The notes under the pieces were generated by a model. That model saw nothing but the letters and a program-made list of their open reading frames with translations. It was not told the origin of the DNA and made no database searches. Positions 1 through 13,365 of a stretch of DNA of 64,000 nt are shown here, piece after piece. Positions within the stretch are counted from its first letter, which is position 1. Every line of letters begins with the position of its first letter. This DNA comes from Stercorarius parasiticus. Lineage: Eukaryota; Chordata; Aves; Charadriiformes; Stercorariidae. The DNA is taken from NCBI GenBank assembly GCA_013396915.1, contig VWZL01002849.1, forward strand, positions 716,367 to 780,366, read 5' to 3'. A program made the position numbers and the translations under genes.

Positions 1-241
1 GCACAAACTTGAACATAGGAGGTTCCATCTAAACATGAGGAGGAACGTCTTGTCTTTGAGGGTGGCAGAGCACTGGAACAGGCTGCCCAGAGAGGTAGTG
101 GAGTCTCCATCTCTGGAGACATTCAAAACCTGCCTGGACGCGTTCATGTGTAACCTGCTTTAGGTGACCCTGCTCTGGCAAGGGGGTTAGACTAGATGAT
201 CTCCAGAGATCCCTTCCAACCCTATGATTCTATGATTCTAT
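1..241 (+). mobile_element. CR1 LINE, 3' end fragment
   Basis: This is the non-coding 3' end of a CR1 retrotransposon, cut by the window edge on its left. The sequence shows the usual CR1 3' landmarks in order: GAACAGGCTGCCCAGAGAGG near 76-98, the TCTGGAGACATTCAAAACC block near 112-129, the GACTAGATGATCTCCAGAGA block near 190-210, CCCTTCCAACC, and a tail of repeated ATTCTATG-like units ending near 241. The wording of the last 130 bases matches the reverse complement of the fragment at 25822-25960, so both probably belong to one subfamily. No coding part is present here. Orientation and family are secure; the subfamily name is not assigned. Confidence 0.93.
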
Positions 242-2620
242 AAATCATACATATCAGCAATCACACCATGTAATGGGCAGTAGTTAAAAATCACCAGCTG
301 GGTTTTTAAATCCACTGTCAAGTGAAGTGAAGTCTGTAAGTGAATGAACGAAAAATCTTTACCCATGTAATACTGTCTTACCAGAGGCAGCTTTTTGTTA
401 GCTTTGGCTAAAAGACACCTGACTGCATTACCTCTCCAAAAGAAAGAAGAAATAAATATTCTGTTCAAGTGAAAGCCTGAATTTAACAGTAGATTGTAGA
501 ATACACCAAGTTGACTCCAAGAAATTATTTTACATGGACAGGACACAATCTAAGAGTTTAGACTGCTCTAAATTGCAGTGCTGGCTGTTCCTTATATGCC
601 CATAAGCATCAAAAAACACCTCTGTCAAAATACTTTTTGGTTATTCAAAGCAACTCATGTCACTGCTGTCTAATTCTTATCTCCCTGTGGATAGCGGAAC
701 CTTCAGAAAAGAAACTCAAACAGATCCCCCCATGCAGTCCTGCTGAAATAGGTCCTTTAATGAAAGCTCTGGTTGATTTAACAATTCTGACCTCTTATGC
801 CGAGCACTGCCAGTCATGCTGTATTATGTAACAGATGTAATGCTACATTACATGTCAAATCTAATGCAAGCTTGTGCTACATTTCAGGGATGAACAGCTA
901 AATGCGATTTTTTTAATTTTTTTTCTTTTCAGTAAGCATACTTACGGATATGTTAAGTTTGAGACTTATTGACTTACTGAGACTTTCTGTAAGGATTTTT
1001 TTGGGGGAAATAAGAGAGTCCTAGAATGAACAAAAATGTCTTTTCCAAGTTTTTCATTACTGTGTGATGCTGGTTTTTTTTTTTTTTTTCTTCTAATTAC
1101 ATGTACAGTCTGATACAAAGAACACAGATATAAAAGAAAAATACAGTTTTGACTTCAACAAAGTCAATCCAGTCTTGGAACAAGCTAGTGCAAATTCTGT
1201 GATTTAAGAAAGGTTGCATCCCTCTTATGCAGTTCAGCAGCCACGAGGATGGGAATGAAGTAAACTAGTATCCTCATATACAGCGATTATAACCCTAAAT
1301 AAATAAGTAAGATAAATAAGTAAGCTGAGATATGCTTATGGTAGAATTGATTCCATGCCAGTGTAGCTGGCCATAGAGAAACCTTCCTAGTTACAAAAAT
1401 TATTTGAAGATCCATTCAATACGATCATTGTAATTGTGAGCAAATCACCAAACATATAAGAAAAAAAGTTAGGAAACTTTAAAATAAAATGCTGTGTTCC
1501 ATGAATGTTTGGAACATTTAAAGATACTTTTAATTAAGAGTCCAAACAAACAGTTGGCTCCTGTTGGATTTAATAGAGAAATTTAGTTTCTGTATTCCCC
1601 TTGTTGGTCTAGATTATATTTACAGCTGGCCTCAAGCTCCCAAAGGTTTTCTGCTTTGTGGCTGTCTACCAAGCACCTTGGAGACCTGTCAAATTTCGGA
1701 GCTATGTAATTTCACACAATTTACTCCACATTCTCATCTCCTTGCCTCTTCCTCTTTCCCTCTTCCAATCCACAGCTAAACTGAAATACAACACATTTGC
1801 AGTCTCATGCCATATTTTCTCTCCTACTCCATGACTCTACCTGCCAAAACATGTCTATACAGTTAACCGGTCAGCTACTGACTGGAAATGAATGTTGTAC
1901 CATGGTAAAAAAATAAAATATTTGAGGTGCATTGCCCCAGTAAGAATCTGTGTGCATAGCAAATTTAATAGATTTTAACTGATGGAGATATCAATAGAAA
2001 ATTTTGCAGCAAACTAATGTCTTTGTATGTGTGCACACGCATGCACATATAATCAATAGAAGATGAAGGAAACAATAGTCTACAAAGAAAGAACAGTATG
2101 GTTATTCATCATGGAGATAATACTAATAAGACAGTATTTATTTGTTATATATTGGAAAACAGAAAAAAAAATGTCCCTTGTCATCTACTGTTACCTTCTA
2201 AATTTCTCCTACATGCATTTAAAGGCTCAGCTCAATTTATCACATGTCTTTGTGTAAGCTTGAGTATAGACAGTGAAATCCTCATGAAGGGACATGGTAA
2301 AGGTCCGTGAGAGCCTCTAGACATCTGTAATATCTTTAAGAGTTAATTGGAAAATGAGGTACCCTAACAAAGAACCTATGGAAACCTTTTGCATGTCATG
2401 ATATTGTTCTCTTTAACCTTTTACTACCATTGTGCATCACTTTTAATACAGAACAACAAATGTATCTTGTGCAAAGTTTGTAAAATGCTAGTAAGGACGG
2501 ACCCTATAGTCCCCAGTGTATGAGCCATCCCTGTCCAAGCTCAAAAGTGCCCGGCTGACTACTTGCTCCAAAACTGTGGTTTAATGTTGCAGCCCTGTCA
2601 CGGATACGTGACAAGCATAG
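242..2620. other. unique A+T-rich sequence, no gene seen
   Basis: No repeat family, RNA gene or convincing exon was recognised. Open frames here are short (64-102 codons), show no known domain and have no consistent splice context. A run of 16 T lies at 1074-1089, possibly an old retroposon tail or a simple slippage run. A short purine/pyrimidine alternation (TGTGTGCACACGCATGCACAT) lies near 2028-2048. Confidence 0.6.
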
Positions 2621-2624
2621 CTTG

Positions 2625-3160
2625 TCATAGCAGGTCAAGGGAAAAGTTTATTCCATGTTCAGCTCTCCTGAGGCCAAGACTGGAGTACCGAGCCCAATTC
2701 TGGGATGCCTCATGCTGGAAAGGTGCTAATAAACTGGATGCAGTCCAGTGCAGGGCCACCAGGGTAGTCAGGGTCTGAAGCACCTGGCGTAGAAGGAGAG
2801 GCTGAGGGAAGTGGGTTTGCTTACTCTGGAGAAGAGAGGACTGGGAGGGATCAAGTGGCTGCCTTCAATTGCCTATGGAGGTGTATTGAGAAGACAGAGT
2901 CTCAGAGGTGAAAGGACTAAGAGGTAACTGTTGAAAGTTGCAGCAAGGTAAATTTCAACTAAAGAGAAGGAAAATATTTTGTAATGATAGTTAAGCACTG
3001 GAACAGCTTGCCCAGAGATGTTTTCAAATGCCTATCCTTGGATATGTTTAAAAGTTGGTCAAGGGTGCAAGCAACCTCATTTAAATTTGAGGTTAGCCCT
3101 GTTCTGAGCAGATGACTTCCAGGGCTCCTTTCCAAACTTCCCTCCCCTATGACTGTGTGT
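2625..3160 (+). mobile_element. CR1 LINE, degraded RT C-terminus and 3' UTR
   Basis: This old CR1 copy begins in the last part of the RT frame. The frame at 2563-2778 carries LRPRLEYRAQFWDASCWKGA and then a QCRATRVVRV stretch, which correspond to the CR1 C-terminal blocks around RPHLEY..QFW and QRRAT. Downstream come the GCTGAGGGAAGTGGGTTTGCTTACTCTGGAGAA block, GCACTGGAACAGCTTGCCCAGAGATG near 2997-3020, and a poor tail (CCCCTATGACTGTGTG) near 3145-3160. Stops and indels make it non-functional. The left boundary is uncertain because 2520-2620 has no clear match. It is more diverged than the fragment at the window start. Confidence 0.82.
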
Positions 3161-6100
3161 GTCCTCCTCCCGTTCCTTTCCATGAAAGTGGAGGACAGCC
3201 TGAAAGATTTGACTTCAGTGCATTTAACCCATTAACTGTATTAGCAAAATGCACCTAAATGCAACATTAGAAAGACCACCAGCTACTGAACTCTGCAGCT
3301 CCTACTAGAAAGGTTATCTAAAGCTCATCACCTGGCGGGAGGCTGTGGAAAATGAGCTGAAGTGTGGAAAACTAGGCTCTGAATTGCTCAATGAGAAGCT
3401 ATAATGACAATATAGGGATTCTATCCTGCTAACAGATCCATTTCAGAGACGTGCTTGAACTTGGTGTGAATTTTCCTTGCACCAGCTGAAGCTGAAGTCA
3501 TGTTACGTTTAGCCCTGCAGAAAGTATATTGTAGTAACACATTTGGAAATGACAGGCAAATAAGTAATTGTGGTGATGGTTATATCAGCAAGGATGTTCA
3601 TTTTGTAGCTTTTTTTACTAAGACTGTAAAGCAACAAAATCTGAGCTAGAAAATATATTAAAATACACTTTCTAAATTCAAGGAGATCACAGAATCACAT
3701 TATTATGTTTTAGCTGAAAATTGATGTAGCTGTACATTATTTATTTAAAAAAAATAATTACTAAGTCTGAAGATAAAAGGAAAATTAAATTTCTTAGTAA
3801 ATCAGTGACAGTAGAAACACTCGCATGTATACAGTTTTAGTTCAATCAAATAACATATCATTAGCAAGAATGGTCATTGAGTGGGTTTTTGCCTTTTGTT
3901 TTCCCTCTTAATAAGCATGAATCAGCTCTACAATCAAAGCAGTAAGTAGCAAACAAATCAAAACCAAACAAAAAAAACCCAAACACGTTAGCAAAATCAA
4001 GTTAAACCTCTCTTTGTCATGCTACTGACTTCTTCATGTTAGAACTGTAAGCTTTCAGACTGAAAGATGGAATTTAATCTAAACTTGGGTGGCAAGAATG
4101 TATCTGCAAATGCCTCACATTGTAAAAAAAAGTCCTAAGTAGCACAAAATATATTTGCATATGTGTATAAACAAAGCTGTCTGTAAAAAAAAATAATAAA
4201 AAGTGAGTGCTATTGTAGTGGATGATTGAAAATGTACACTTTAAAGAAAGGGATTATAAGTAAGGATATGATATGTTCTGACAGTGGAACAGCAGTGATA
4301 TAGGCTTAACTGTGCTCACCTAAGTGTGTTTCAAGTAACTTCCATTAATATACTCGGTAAGAACAGGAGTCACACCAAGTTATTTCAGCTAAGAAATGTT
4401 TCCACTTGCTGTCACTGATGTCATTCCCAACTCATTGCTAGAGAATAAGTCATCCACTACTCTCCTACAAGACCCTTGCCTCAGGTTAGAATAACTCTCA
4501 GATTATCTGTCTCTCTCTACTGCAGGATGGAAGATAACTTGGGCTGGAAACAAATGAGTGCAACTGAGCATACACTTGCAAGAATTTTAAGTTAGGATTT
4601 GTTTAGCAAAACTAGGGAATTATGTACTTAGCCTCTGGCTCTGTTTGGTCCTATTAGTGTTCGTTGTTATAACTTCCTTTTTTAGGTTAGTAGCCAGACT
4701 GTATTTTTACAACAGTTTTACCTTATGACCCTAAGGCAATGTTCTGGCCTGCATTGGATCCCCTGCAACATGGCTAAATGTGCCACTAGTACTAACAGTA
4801 CTCTTTAATTCCAGTTTGCCTCATGAACCATGGGAACTTGTGGAACTAATTTTCTCTTTCATGATTTTTCTTATTCCATTAGGTTTGACTGAAGCTTGTT
4901 GCTTACAGTCCATTATATAAAATGGACTGCATATAATGAGTATATAACACCACATCAAGCTTTTTAGTCCCACAGAAGTTGCAATTATATATTCATCAAC
5001 ATTTTAACAATATGCCAAATTACAAATTTTAGATTAATTATTTTGCTATTTAAAATTAAATTAGTGCTTTTGTTCCTACATTCAGTAAAATGGTGGATTA
5101 CTAGAAGGAGCAATATTAGTACTAGTGCTGAAATTTTAACTCCAGACACACTGAATTTCAAGAATGAGGACGCTAATTTACACATGCAAAGGCACACACA
5201 CAAAGTAAAATGCTGTCCCTAATGAAGTCAGGTCAAGTTTTGTTAGGATTTTAAGAAATAACCATCCAACCTTTTAAACATAAAAGCAATTAAAACTATC
5301 AATTGTTTTTTGCCTCTATTTTCTTTGCCATGATCACTGTCAAAAATCTTAACAATTAGGACCAGAACTCAAACTGTTGACTTTTTCTCCCACACCTTTC
5401 ACTCAAATCAGAGGAATTCTTAATATAAATAGGTAATTTTCCACATACTTAAATAGAGTTAAGATAATTAAATACGCATTCAAATAAAGAGACAAAATTA
5501 TTATTATTTCAAATTATTATGATTTCAAGTGAAAATATTTGAAAGTAATAAAAAACCCAAACCCTAAAATATCTATTAATTAAAAGAACTGTGACCATTG
5601 TAAATTACTTTTCACTGACAGAAAATTTTCCACTGACAGTCCACTTTTTTTGAGACTAATGATTTTTCTTTTCAGTATATAAATATTTCACATAGATCCT
5701 GCTGTTATTTGAATCTGAATCCAATGTTTTGTGGTTAAAGACCTCTTAGTTTCAGAGAAACTTTGTAGAAGTTGTATTTACACAGTCACTGTTGACTGCT
5801 TTGAAGTAAAATGTATTTAATATCTTTCTTTCTCACTAAGTAGCTTAGTTCTGCACCCTCTCAGTTAATACCAAAAGATCAATTTGGCTTTCATCTTGAA
5901 ATACTAATGGCATTACTGACACAGAAACAAGCCTGAATTCTTCTAGTAAGTTGGATGAGAGTCATTGGCATATTCCGTCTAAGGCAAGCCACTGGAGCTT
6001 CTAAATCCATGGAAATAAATCCATCTGACCATGGTACTATTAATCTACTCATGAGGGCCATCTGAGGTCCTGGGAAGTACATCTAAAGAGCAGAATGGAA

Positions 6101-7032
6101 ATTTGTTAAGCATTTCGGCAACAACATACTTGTAAAAGTATCATGAAAGGCTGGCCTGTATTCTGGGTAGAACTCTTGTGACTTTGAGTGTTTATAAATG
6201 AGGGATGTTATAGTTACCTTGTATCCATCATAATTTCAAAGGTTTTTAGTCAGCTTTAGAAAATTGTGTAGACAGTTGATATTTTGATTGAAACAACCAC
6301 ATGTAGTCATTCACTTTCTAATATAGAAAGGAGCACAGAGCAGTGACTATTCACAGAGCAATCAGTTTTAAATCTCTCAGTCAAAAAATGATTAAAATCA
6401 TAGCTGCTGACCTTGAAAGGCTGAAGGATCCATATATTTATTTCTGTTGTAGAACCCCAAAATTCCTACTATGAAATAAACCTCTGAAATCTTAGAGGCT
6501 TTTCTATGAAACCGAATGGGAAATATAAAGGAGTAAAAATTATGTATGTAAGATCAATATATTTTAGGACCAGCTTATTATTTGAAGTTCAAAGCAAGAG
6601 TATTAAAAACTCTTCTAGGCAAAACTGAGAAGCAGAATAAGAGCATACAATGGATATAAAGCTAATTTAAAAAAAATAATAAAAACAGTCCTCCCCTGAA
6701 AACCCTTATGACCACTTTGAGCATGAATGCCATTAGTTCTTCAGTTTCTACTAGCAAATCCTATTTGTCAAAGGCCAATTATCCAAGGAAAGGCACTGAA
6801 TCCAGAGATTGGAAAGGGAGATTACATAAACAGCATGTTACTCAGTGAAAGAGTGGTAAGACTATGACATGGTATCAGCAGTACTGGCTTCTGGGAAGGA
6901 CAGTGTGAATGTAACTTGGCTACATGGTGCTATTGTGAGATGTTTGACAGGCACTGTTGAGAGATATTACTTGTTTAGCATAAATAAGTTTTAATTAGAA
7001 TAAATTACTTCAGATTATCATATGGTGTGATT
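3161..7032. other. unique A+T-rich sequence, no gene seen
   Basis: Almost 4 kb without recognisable elements. It is A+T-rich with scattered short A and T runs. Open frames (60-72 codons) show no domain. No CR1 tail, LTR end, tRNA box or microsatellite longer than about 15 bases was noticed. Confidence 0.6.
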
Positions 7033-7216
7033 TGTACTGGTTGCTTCAATAGTTATTTTTCGTAGTAATTTTCCTAGCAGCTGGTACAGTGCTGTGTTTG
7101 GTCTTTCAGTATGGGAAAGTGTTTTGATATTACACTGATGTTTTGGTATTGTTTTTCCCAAGTCTGGGACTCTTCAGTTCCCCATGTTCTGCCAACAAGT
7201 GCAGTTGCACAAGGAG
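7033..7216 (+). mobile_element. ERVL-type LTR, 5' part only
   Basis: This piece resembles the 5' half (U3) of the common avian ERVL-class LTR. It starts near 7033 with TGTACTGGTTGC, a decayed form of the usual TGTCCTGGTTT start. It then carries AATTTTCCTAGCAGCTGGTACAGTGCTGTGTTTGG, ACACTGATGTTTTGG and CCCATGTTCTGCCA, in the same order as in the LTR at 60439 (TTTCTTTCTAGTGGCTG..., TTCAAGGACTTTTTTCAGCTTCTC). The TATA region and 3' half expected for this class do not follow. At about 7200-7217 the sequence changes into a different LTR type. The junction may be a nested insertion or a deletion. No retroviral genes are present. Confidence 0.6.
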
Positions 7217-7589
7217 TATAAACCAGAAGATAAGGAGGCTCCAACCCTCGACTGAAAATGCAAATCAACAAGATAAGAGCCTGCCTGCCTGGACACAGAA
7301 AAAGAATCCACTTAGATTACAAAAATCACCATTGGACTAAAAGATGCGTGGACAGCACGTGAAGGGCATGTGAGGGGCGGGTGTATAGTTCAAAGGGTAT
7401 AATTGCCCAAGGATTTCTTTGATCAGGGTTCCTCTCTTTGGAAGCACCTAGCCTGGGCTGTTCTTGCTGCTGTATCTTTCAATTAAATTAACTATTTTAT
7501 AAAGTCTGATGCCCAAGGCTCTGCTGCAGGAAACCTAGGGTCAAGCCTGAAGAAGGAGGAAGCACACCTGAGAGTTTGTATGTGCAACA
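7217..7589 (+). mobile_element. second LTR type, solo, abutting the ERVL-like piece
   Basis: This block has the organisation of a retroviral-type LTR but differs from the other LTRs here. It contains CCTGCCTGCCTGGACACAG near 7282, a GGCGGGTGTATAGTTCAAAGGGTATAATTG promoter-like stretch near 7376-7405, and a TCTTTGGAAGCACCTAGCCTGGGCTG stretch near 7435-7460 typical of an R region. An ATTAAA polyadenylation signal lies at 7482-7487, followed by a U5-like segment ending ...TATGTGCAACA at 7589. The CA end fits an LTR terminus. The 5' end (TATAAACC near 7217) is less certain because a TG start is not evident. No target-site duplication was found around 7211-7216 and 7590-7595. No internal ERV sequence is attached, so it is called a solo LTR. 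Confidence 0.62.
7482..7487 (+). promoter_or_regulatory. LTR polyadenylation signal (ATTAAA)
   Basis: ATTAAA lies about 45 bases after the GGAAGCACC block of the LTR, where the polyadenylation signal of such LTRs is expected. It is relict and no activity is implied. Confidence 0.45.
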
Positions 7590-10500
7590 CCATGAATGGT
7601 GTGCGAATGCTTGGGCAGTGACTCCTACTTTAAAAGACACATTTCCTTCTAGAAGGCCTACGAAGGTGACCAGCACAATGGTTGCAGATTAGGAAAATTA
7701 AAATGTTGTGAGCACCCGCACTGAAGTAAGTGAGACTACATGTCTTAAAAATACCCCATATTGTCAGGCTTCTGGCTTAGGTATTTACAGTTTAAGCACA
7801 CAGGCTATGAAGCAGGGCAGGAGACAAAGTAGGGCAGGATTCCCTTTCCATCAAGTTGTTGGAAGATTCAGAAAATATAAGCCTTTTTCTAGCGTACAGT
7901 TCTCAGTTTACAGAGCTTCGGTTCAGGTAACCGTGAAGCAGAAGAGCCAGTATGTGCACTGAAAAATACGTTAACATATTCTTTACAAAAATTGTGATTT
8001 GAAATATCCTTGATAGAGGCTTACTTAAATATATGTTTTCAGATAGATCATAAACAGGAGGATGAAGTGCCATAGAGAAAATCAAATAAAATAAATGAAA
8101 CCAAAATAGCCCTCTTGCATTTGTCAGACACAAACCATTCTGAAAGTTAGGAACTCATTTCCAAGCTGACATGTCTACCTACAGCTGCATACACTTCTGC
8201 ATGCCTTTTTTAATATTTATTTTTTTTATTATTAAAGTAATAGAGGAAACAATTCAATTCTGACTACAGATGTTACAGTGAATAGCTCTTCAGTCAATTC
8301 ACAGGAACATGCAGCTAATGAAAAGCCAGAAACCCAAAACATGATTTGTGACAATATTTCAGAAAACAAAACAAAAAAAATCGCTTTCAGCCTAGGACCA
8401 TCCTTGTTTTTTTTATTATTGTAGGCATCGGAATGAAATACAGATGCAAATATATTCTGTTTATACAAAACTGACAGTTACTGCAGGATGCACTTTTCTA
8501 GATGTTCAGAAGTGATCAAGTGGAAGTCAATTGTACTACAAGTGAAAAGCCTATTTCATGTTTTCTATCATGTATGGTAAACTCTTTTATCTAAAAGTTT
8601 AGAACATGCATTCTTTTGTAGGATTGTTCTGTTTGTATGTCCAATCTGTATCTGGCAGTGATAGAGCAATGTGTGAATAACACATTATATACTTATAAAG
8701 CTTATATACAGCTTCGGGAGTTACGTTTGAGGATTTAAAACTTTTCTTCACTATCTACTTGCCTAAAATCTATTTTCAAGTGATTTTATCTTTTCTGAAT
8801 CACTTTTAGCCATTAATGTTCTTATTCAGATCCCAACCATATATCAGTAAAAAAGGCATCACAATAGAATAAATTCTGACATGCCCAATTGATACAGTTC
8901 CTCACATTTGCACTATTTCTAACCCTATACTAATATTATTAAGTGCTCATCTGACATTATTTCATAATAACTTTATGATATATTTGCTTAACACAAGGTT
9001 CAAATACATTAATTCGAAGCCCGTTCTTCAAAAACTCTACAGTTATGACCCTCCCTGTTCTGATAAATGCCTTTGGTGATTTACACCTCCTGCTTCCCTC
9101 ACAAAACAGAATTCTCCAGCTTGCTTTCTTCTTCCCATGCTGTATGGGATGGGAAGTTCTGAGACAGAAAATCCCTTCTGCTTTTACAACCTACAAAACA
9201 GGAGAAAGTGGTTTGAAAATTCTCTGCAGAAGAGAGATACACTTTCCCTATAGCTTTGCTAATTAAATACTATTAAGTCTCAAGGATAAGACATCACTTA
9301 AATAGCTTACAAAAAGAAAAAGAAGTACAGGCTTCTCCAGTTTCTGTACCCATTTTTATTCAAGGAAAGCAGTGGAGATCCCTATTTCTCAACCTGTTAA
9401 TGTATGTTTTTCATAGTAGAGGAAAGAAAGCTATGTCTTTCAGAATTTCCTGCTCCAGACTGGTTTGCTCTGAGAGAGCAGAACAGGAGATTCAACAAGG
9501 CGTCCCCCCACCTCAACTCCTTCTCATCCTGGGAATTTGGTTTAATGCAGTTCTGCTTTCTGTATTTCCTCTTCCATCTTTAGAGTTAGAGCATTTGAAC
9601 TTTTGCTTCTTCCTCCCTAACCCTGGGAGTGTTTTTCTGCTAGTATTTAGTCATCATCTAGGGCAAAAGGTGCCTTTCCTTTCCCAGTAGAGGTTTTGCT
9701 TTTCTGAAAAACAGCTGTTCTTTTTTGACAAAATGTTAGACATGGTGAAGTCATATTAGGAAAAGAAATGAAAAAGTACCAGGCAGATATTTAATGACAG
9801 AGTAAAAGAATAGTTGCCTTCCTTGCTAGCGCAAGGCAAGGGTCACAGTAAACTTATCATTGTTATGATACTTAATATTTTTTTAACTTATCTTCTTATT
9901 CCATCCTCAATTTATTCTCTCCATTTAGAGAGAATTAGATTTCAAAATAGATTTATATGCACTTATCCAAGTCCATAATATTTAAATTGTTCAGCCAAGC
10001 CATAGACCTTTGCTGTCTATATACCAAGTGAATTAACACATCCAAATAGAAGAACAGTCCCATGATTCCTCTCATAAAACAAGGAGTCTAAGACAAATAT
10101 TATTGGTCATTAAAATTTCCAGTTAGTCTTATCAGGCACCGTTTTCACTAGTTAATATTTGGCTTCTCTGAGAAATCAGAAAGGCTGATAACATCATCTA
10201 GTTGAAAGATTTGGCAACTTTTTCCATTCAAAATCTCTCAGAATCCCTCAGAGCAGGCATATCTCTACCAAAAATTCCTGCAACCAGGCAGTAGCGAAGA
10301 GATGTGCAACTCACAGCAGGAGCAATTTTCTTCACATATGTCACAGAAGCCACGGGTACCTTCAAGATAGCATAAGCCTCCAGATCCTATATAATAGTTT
10401 CATTTAACAAGCTGATATCTAGGGGTTTGGTCCACTTCAGCCTAAGGGAAATCTGTTCTTCTTCCTTGATCATCAGTTAGAGTACTCTAATAACTTGGCA

Positions 10501-12725
10501 AAAATACAGTGAGAGGGCTGAAGGCTTTCTCCTGCCAGTCTGTAATACAGTGAAGAACTGAAATTCTTGGAAGAAATGAAAGAAAAGAAAAAAGTAGAAC
10601 AAATCCTTTTGTCCAGTTGTTACTTTACTCTCTCAGAGGAAGAAGAATGAGGTTTTTGCTTGTGGTCTCAAGATTTCATCTAGATTTTTAAATTATGAAG
10701 TCATTGTCCAAGAAAAACAAATAGGTATAGGTATAAGCTTTGCAGGGACCTCGATGCTGATGATTTTCTCAGAAGCAAGGAACATACTTACATTCTGCTA
10801 CAGTTATACAATTTTTACAAATTTTTTTTGCCTTCCTACCTACCATTCCTCCATTACCAAAAGGGACAACTTGAATACTTACTTCAGGAAACACTTCCAG
10901 GCTATCTACCCCAATCCATCATTGGTGCTTCTCTGATGCCAGGATGTGATGCTTAAGGACAAGAGAAGGCACATGCACTCTGTGGGTTATCTTTAGTGCA
11001 GTTTATGCTAACCAGGACCTCATGTGGCTCTATATCCAAATTAGTGATTTTTGAGATTTCCATCACAATATAGAAACTTGTCTTCATGCACTGTAAGGTA
11101 GGTTTATAATTCACAACTGTAAATTGTAATTTTAGATTCTACATATCTAAAATTCTTATATATGCAGCTTATCTAGGGCCAAATGCGTAACTTCATGAGT
11201 GACAGAGACATGCTACTATGGATTTAGTCTTTTGCATTACTCAGGATCTTGATTCCTCATTTGTACTGCTGAATTTAAAAAAAAAAAAAACAAAAAGAAA
11301 AAGAAGGTACTAAATAAACCTCTGTGTTCAAACCCCGCACCAAATGAGCAAGAATAATCCCCAAACTTCATTGTTTGCTTAAATAAATACTGAAACATTT
11401 GCTAACAGAAAACCAGTTGGTAAATAAAAGGGGCCCCAGCCCAATAACAAAATCCTACAAACCATTTAAAGACAGTTTGTGCATGTGAAAGGCCCTACAG
11501 CTATATCTATTCTTAAAATTGGGATGCAAAAAAAAATTCTGAGCTAGTACTAAATATGTAAGCTCAGGTGTTGGAAATTTGGTTTACTTATATGCCATCT
11601 GTTTCTAGGTTTTGACCTAAGTAGTTTAACTGCTATTTCTATCGTGTAAAGAAACTCCTGCTATACAAAAATCACATAATATCATTTATACTCTGTATAA
11701 ACAATGTAAAAATATTATTTTAAGATTTCTTTTTTAAAAGGAAATATTTAAATGCATCTGTAATGACTTTCAATTTGGCTAAAATATTGGAGATCAAACC
11801 AGATATCGCTAGCTATAAAATCATTCCTTCATGTGGTAGCTGGAATGGATTCTGATCCCTCCAAGAGTGCCAAGATATAAGACTGGATTCTCATTTCCCC
11901 TTCAAGTCTCCTTAAGTTCAGTCATTTCTTAGATCTGCTCTGTGTTTATGGTCAGTCTCTTCAGGAACCTTCCAGGACAGACCATGAGTTTCTTTGTCAC
12001 CTTGAATTTATTTCTGAAACATTGCTTAGAGAGAAGATCAGATAAGCTGGGTTGGCCCGACAGAGTGTTTTAGCATGCTTTAAGGTAAGTGAGCCCATGA
12101 CTGTAACAGAAAGTACAGGTGATAACTGAAGTTTTCCACCCCAGAACATTTGCAGGATTCCCTAGGCAGAACCTAGAAAAATACAGCAAAGAAGTAACGT
12201 AGGTGAGAAATTAATTCAATCAAAAGTTTGGCTGCAAGGGTACCGCTACCCAGCTAATGTCATTCTGCCCAGAAATCCAGATTTACCAGGTGTGTGGTTC
12301 CCACCTTAGTTATGGTTGACAGGGTTTCTAAGCAAGTCAATAATAGGGAACTTGTGCTCTAAGTCTGTAGATTTACAAACATGCAATTTTTCTCACTTTA
12401 TAACAGGGAACCTGGAAACTCGGAGGTACAGCATGGTTTCTGTGATCAAATGTACTATGCAGACCTTAATCTGAGACAGCTGTCTAGTCCAAAAGCTATG
12501 AAGTGAGCTGATAAAACAAGGCAGACTCCTACATGACCCCAGCATGGCAGCAGCCAGACTCCTGTGAGAAGTATGCTTGCTTATTGCTGAAAGTTCATCT
12601 CAATTAATAATGCAAAGTTTCAGCTTTAATGAACTGATATTTTTCACAAAAAAATAAACAAGGAACCCCCCAAAACCCAATTTCACTAAAAGTTTTCTGA
12701 AAAATTTCAGTAATTGTAGGTCTGG
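7590..12725. other. unique A+T-rich sequence, no gene seen
   Basis: About 5.1 kb with no recognised element. Open frames reach 96 codons (9400-9690) but show no family. An A-rich run (AAAAAAAAAAAAACAAAAAGAAAAAG) lies near 11277-11306, and there are short T runs near 8216-8236. The stretch 7590-7680 directly after the LTR could be old flanking or LTR-related sequence, but nothing supports that. Confidence 0.55.
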
Positions 12726-13093
12726 ATGAAAATGACTGTCCCTGTTTGAGGTAAATCTGAAACAATTTTCTGTTTAGTGATTTTACTTTGCAGCTAAGCC
12801 TCTTCTAACTAACTGAACTCTCTGAAATTAATAGCATATTTGTGAGACACTCTCTGTTTCTAGGAGAGATAAGACCTGTTTGTTTCTTATTTATGTCAAG
12901 GAATGGTATACAGAGAAGCTCTTGCTTATGCTTATTGCTATAACAACCAAGGTCAGACAACTTCGTAGTGTGCCCCATTAGAGAGTCAGGGGCAGAAAAG
13001 CTTAGAGGGGTCGCACCTGTGGGAAGGAGCGGACATGACAGGTGACCCAAAACTGACCAACAGGGTATTCCATCCAATCTGCATCATGCTCAG

Positions 13094-13100
13094 TATAAAA
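13094..13100 (+). promoter_or_regulatory. LTR TATA box (copy A)
   Basis: TATAAAA sits inside CTCAGTATAAAAGCTGAGGG, identical in copy B at 51419-51425. It marks the relict U3/R start region, 266 bases before the ATTAAA at 13360. Confidence 0.7.
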
Positions 13101-13359
13101 GCTGAGGGATCAAAGGGCCAGCCCTCTTTTCTTCAATGGCTGGCATCCAAGGAGGACCCTGTCTGTTCGTCTGCCTTTGATACCAATCCATGCATTCCTG
13201 AATCCTATTCCTGAGTTCAGCTCCCATCCATTGCTGAGTCCAGTCTGGGACTTTCCCAGTGCCTACTGGTGACATGATCGTCATCCTGGGAGCTTGATAC
13301 AGTTTTGTATCTATTGTATATATTTCATTATTTTCTTTTTATTTTAATATTAATATTTC

Positions 13360-13365
13360 ATTAAA
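13360..13365 (+). promoter_or_regulatory. LTR polyadenylation signal (copy A)
   Basis: ATTAAA lies within ATTTCATTAAAGTA, matching copy B at 51677-51682. The distance from the TATA box (266 bases) is close to the 258 bases seen in copy B. Confidence 0.6.

Noticed and set aside
12805..13284. Minus-strand frames of 90 and 64 codons
   Set aside because: They lie in the antisense of the solo LTR; the same frames recur in LTR copy B, so they reflect LTR sequence and not a gene.
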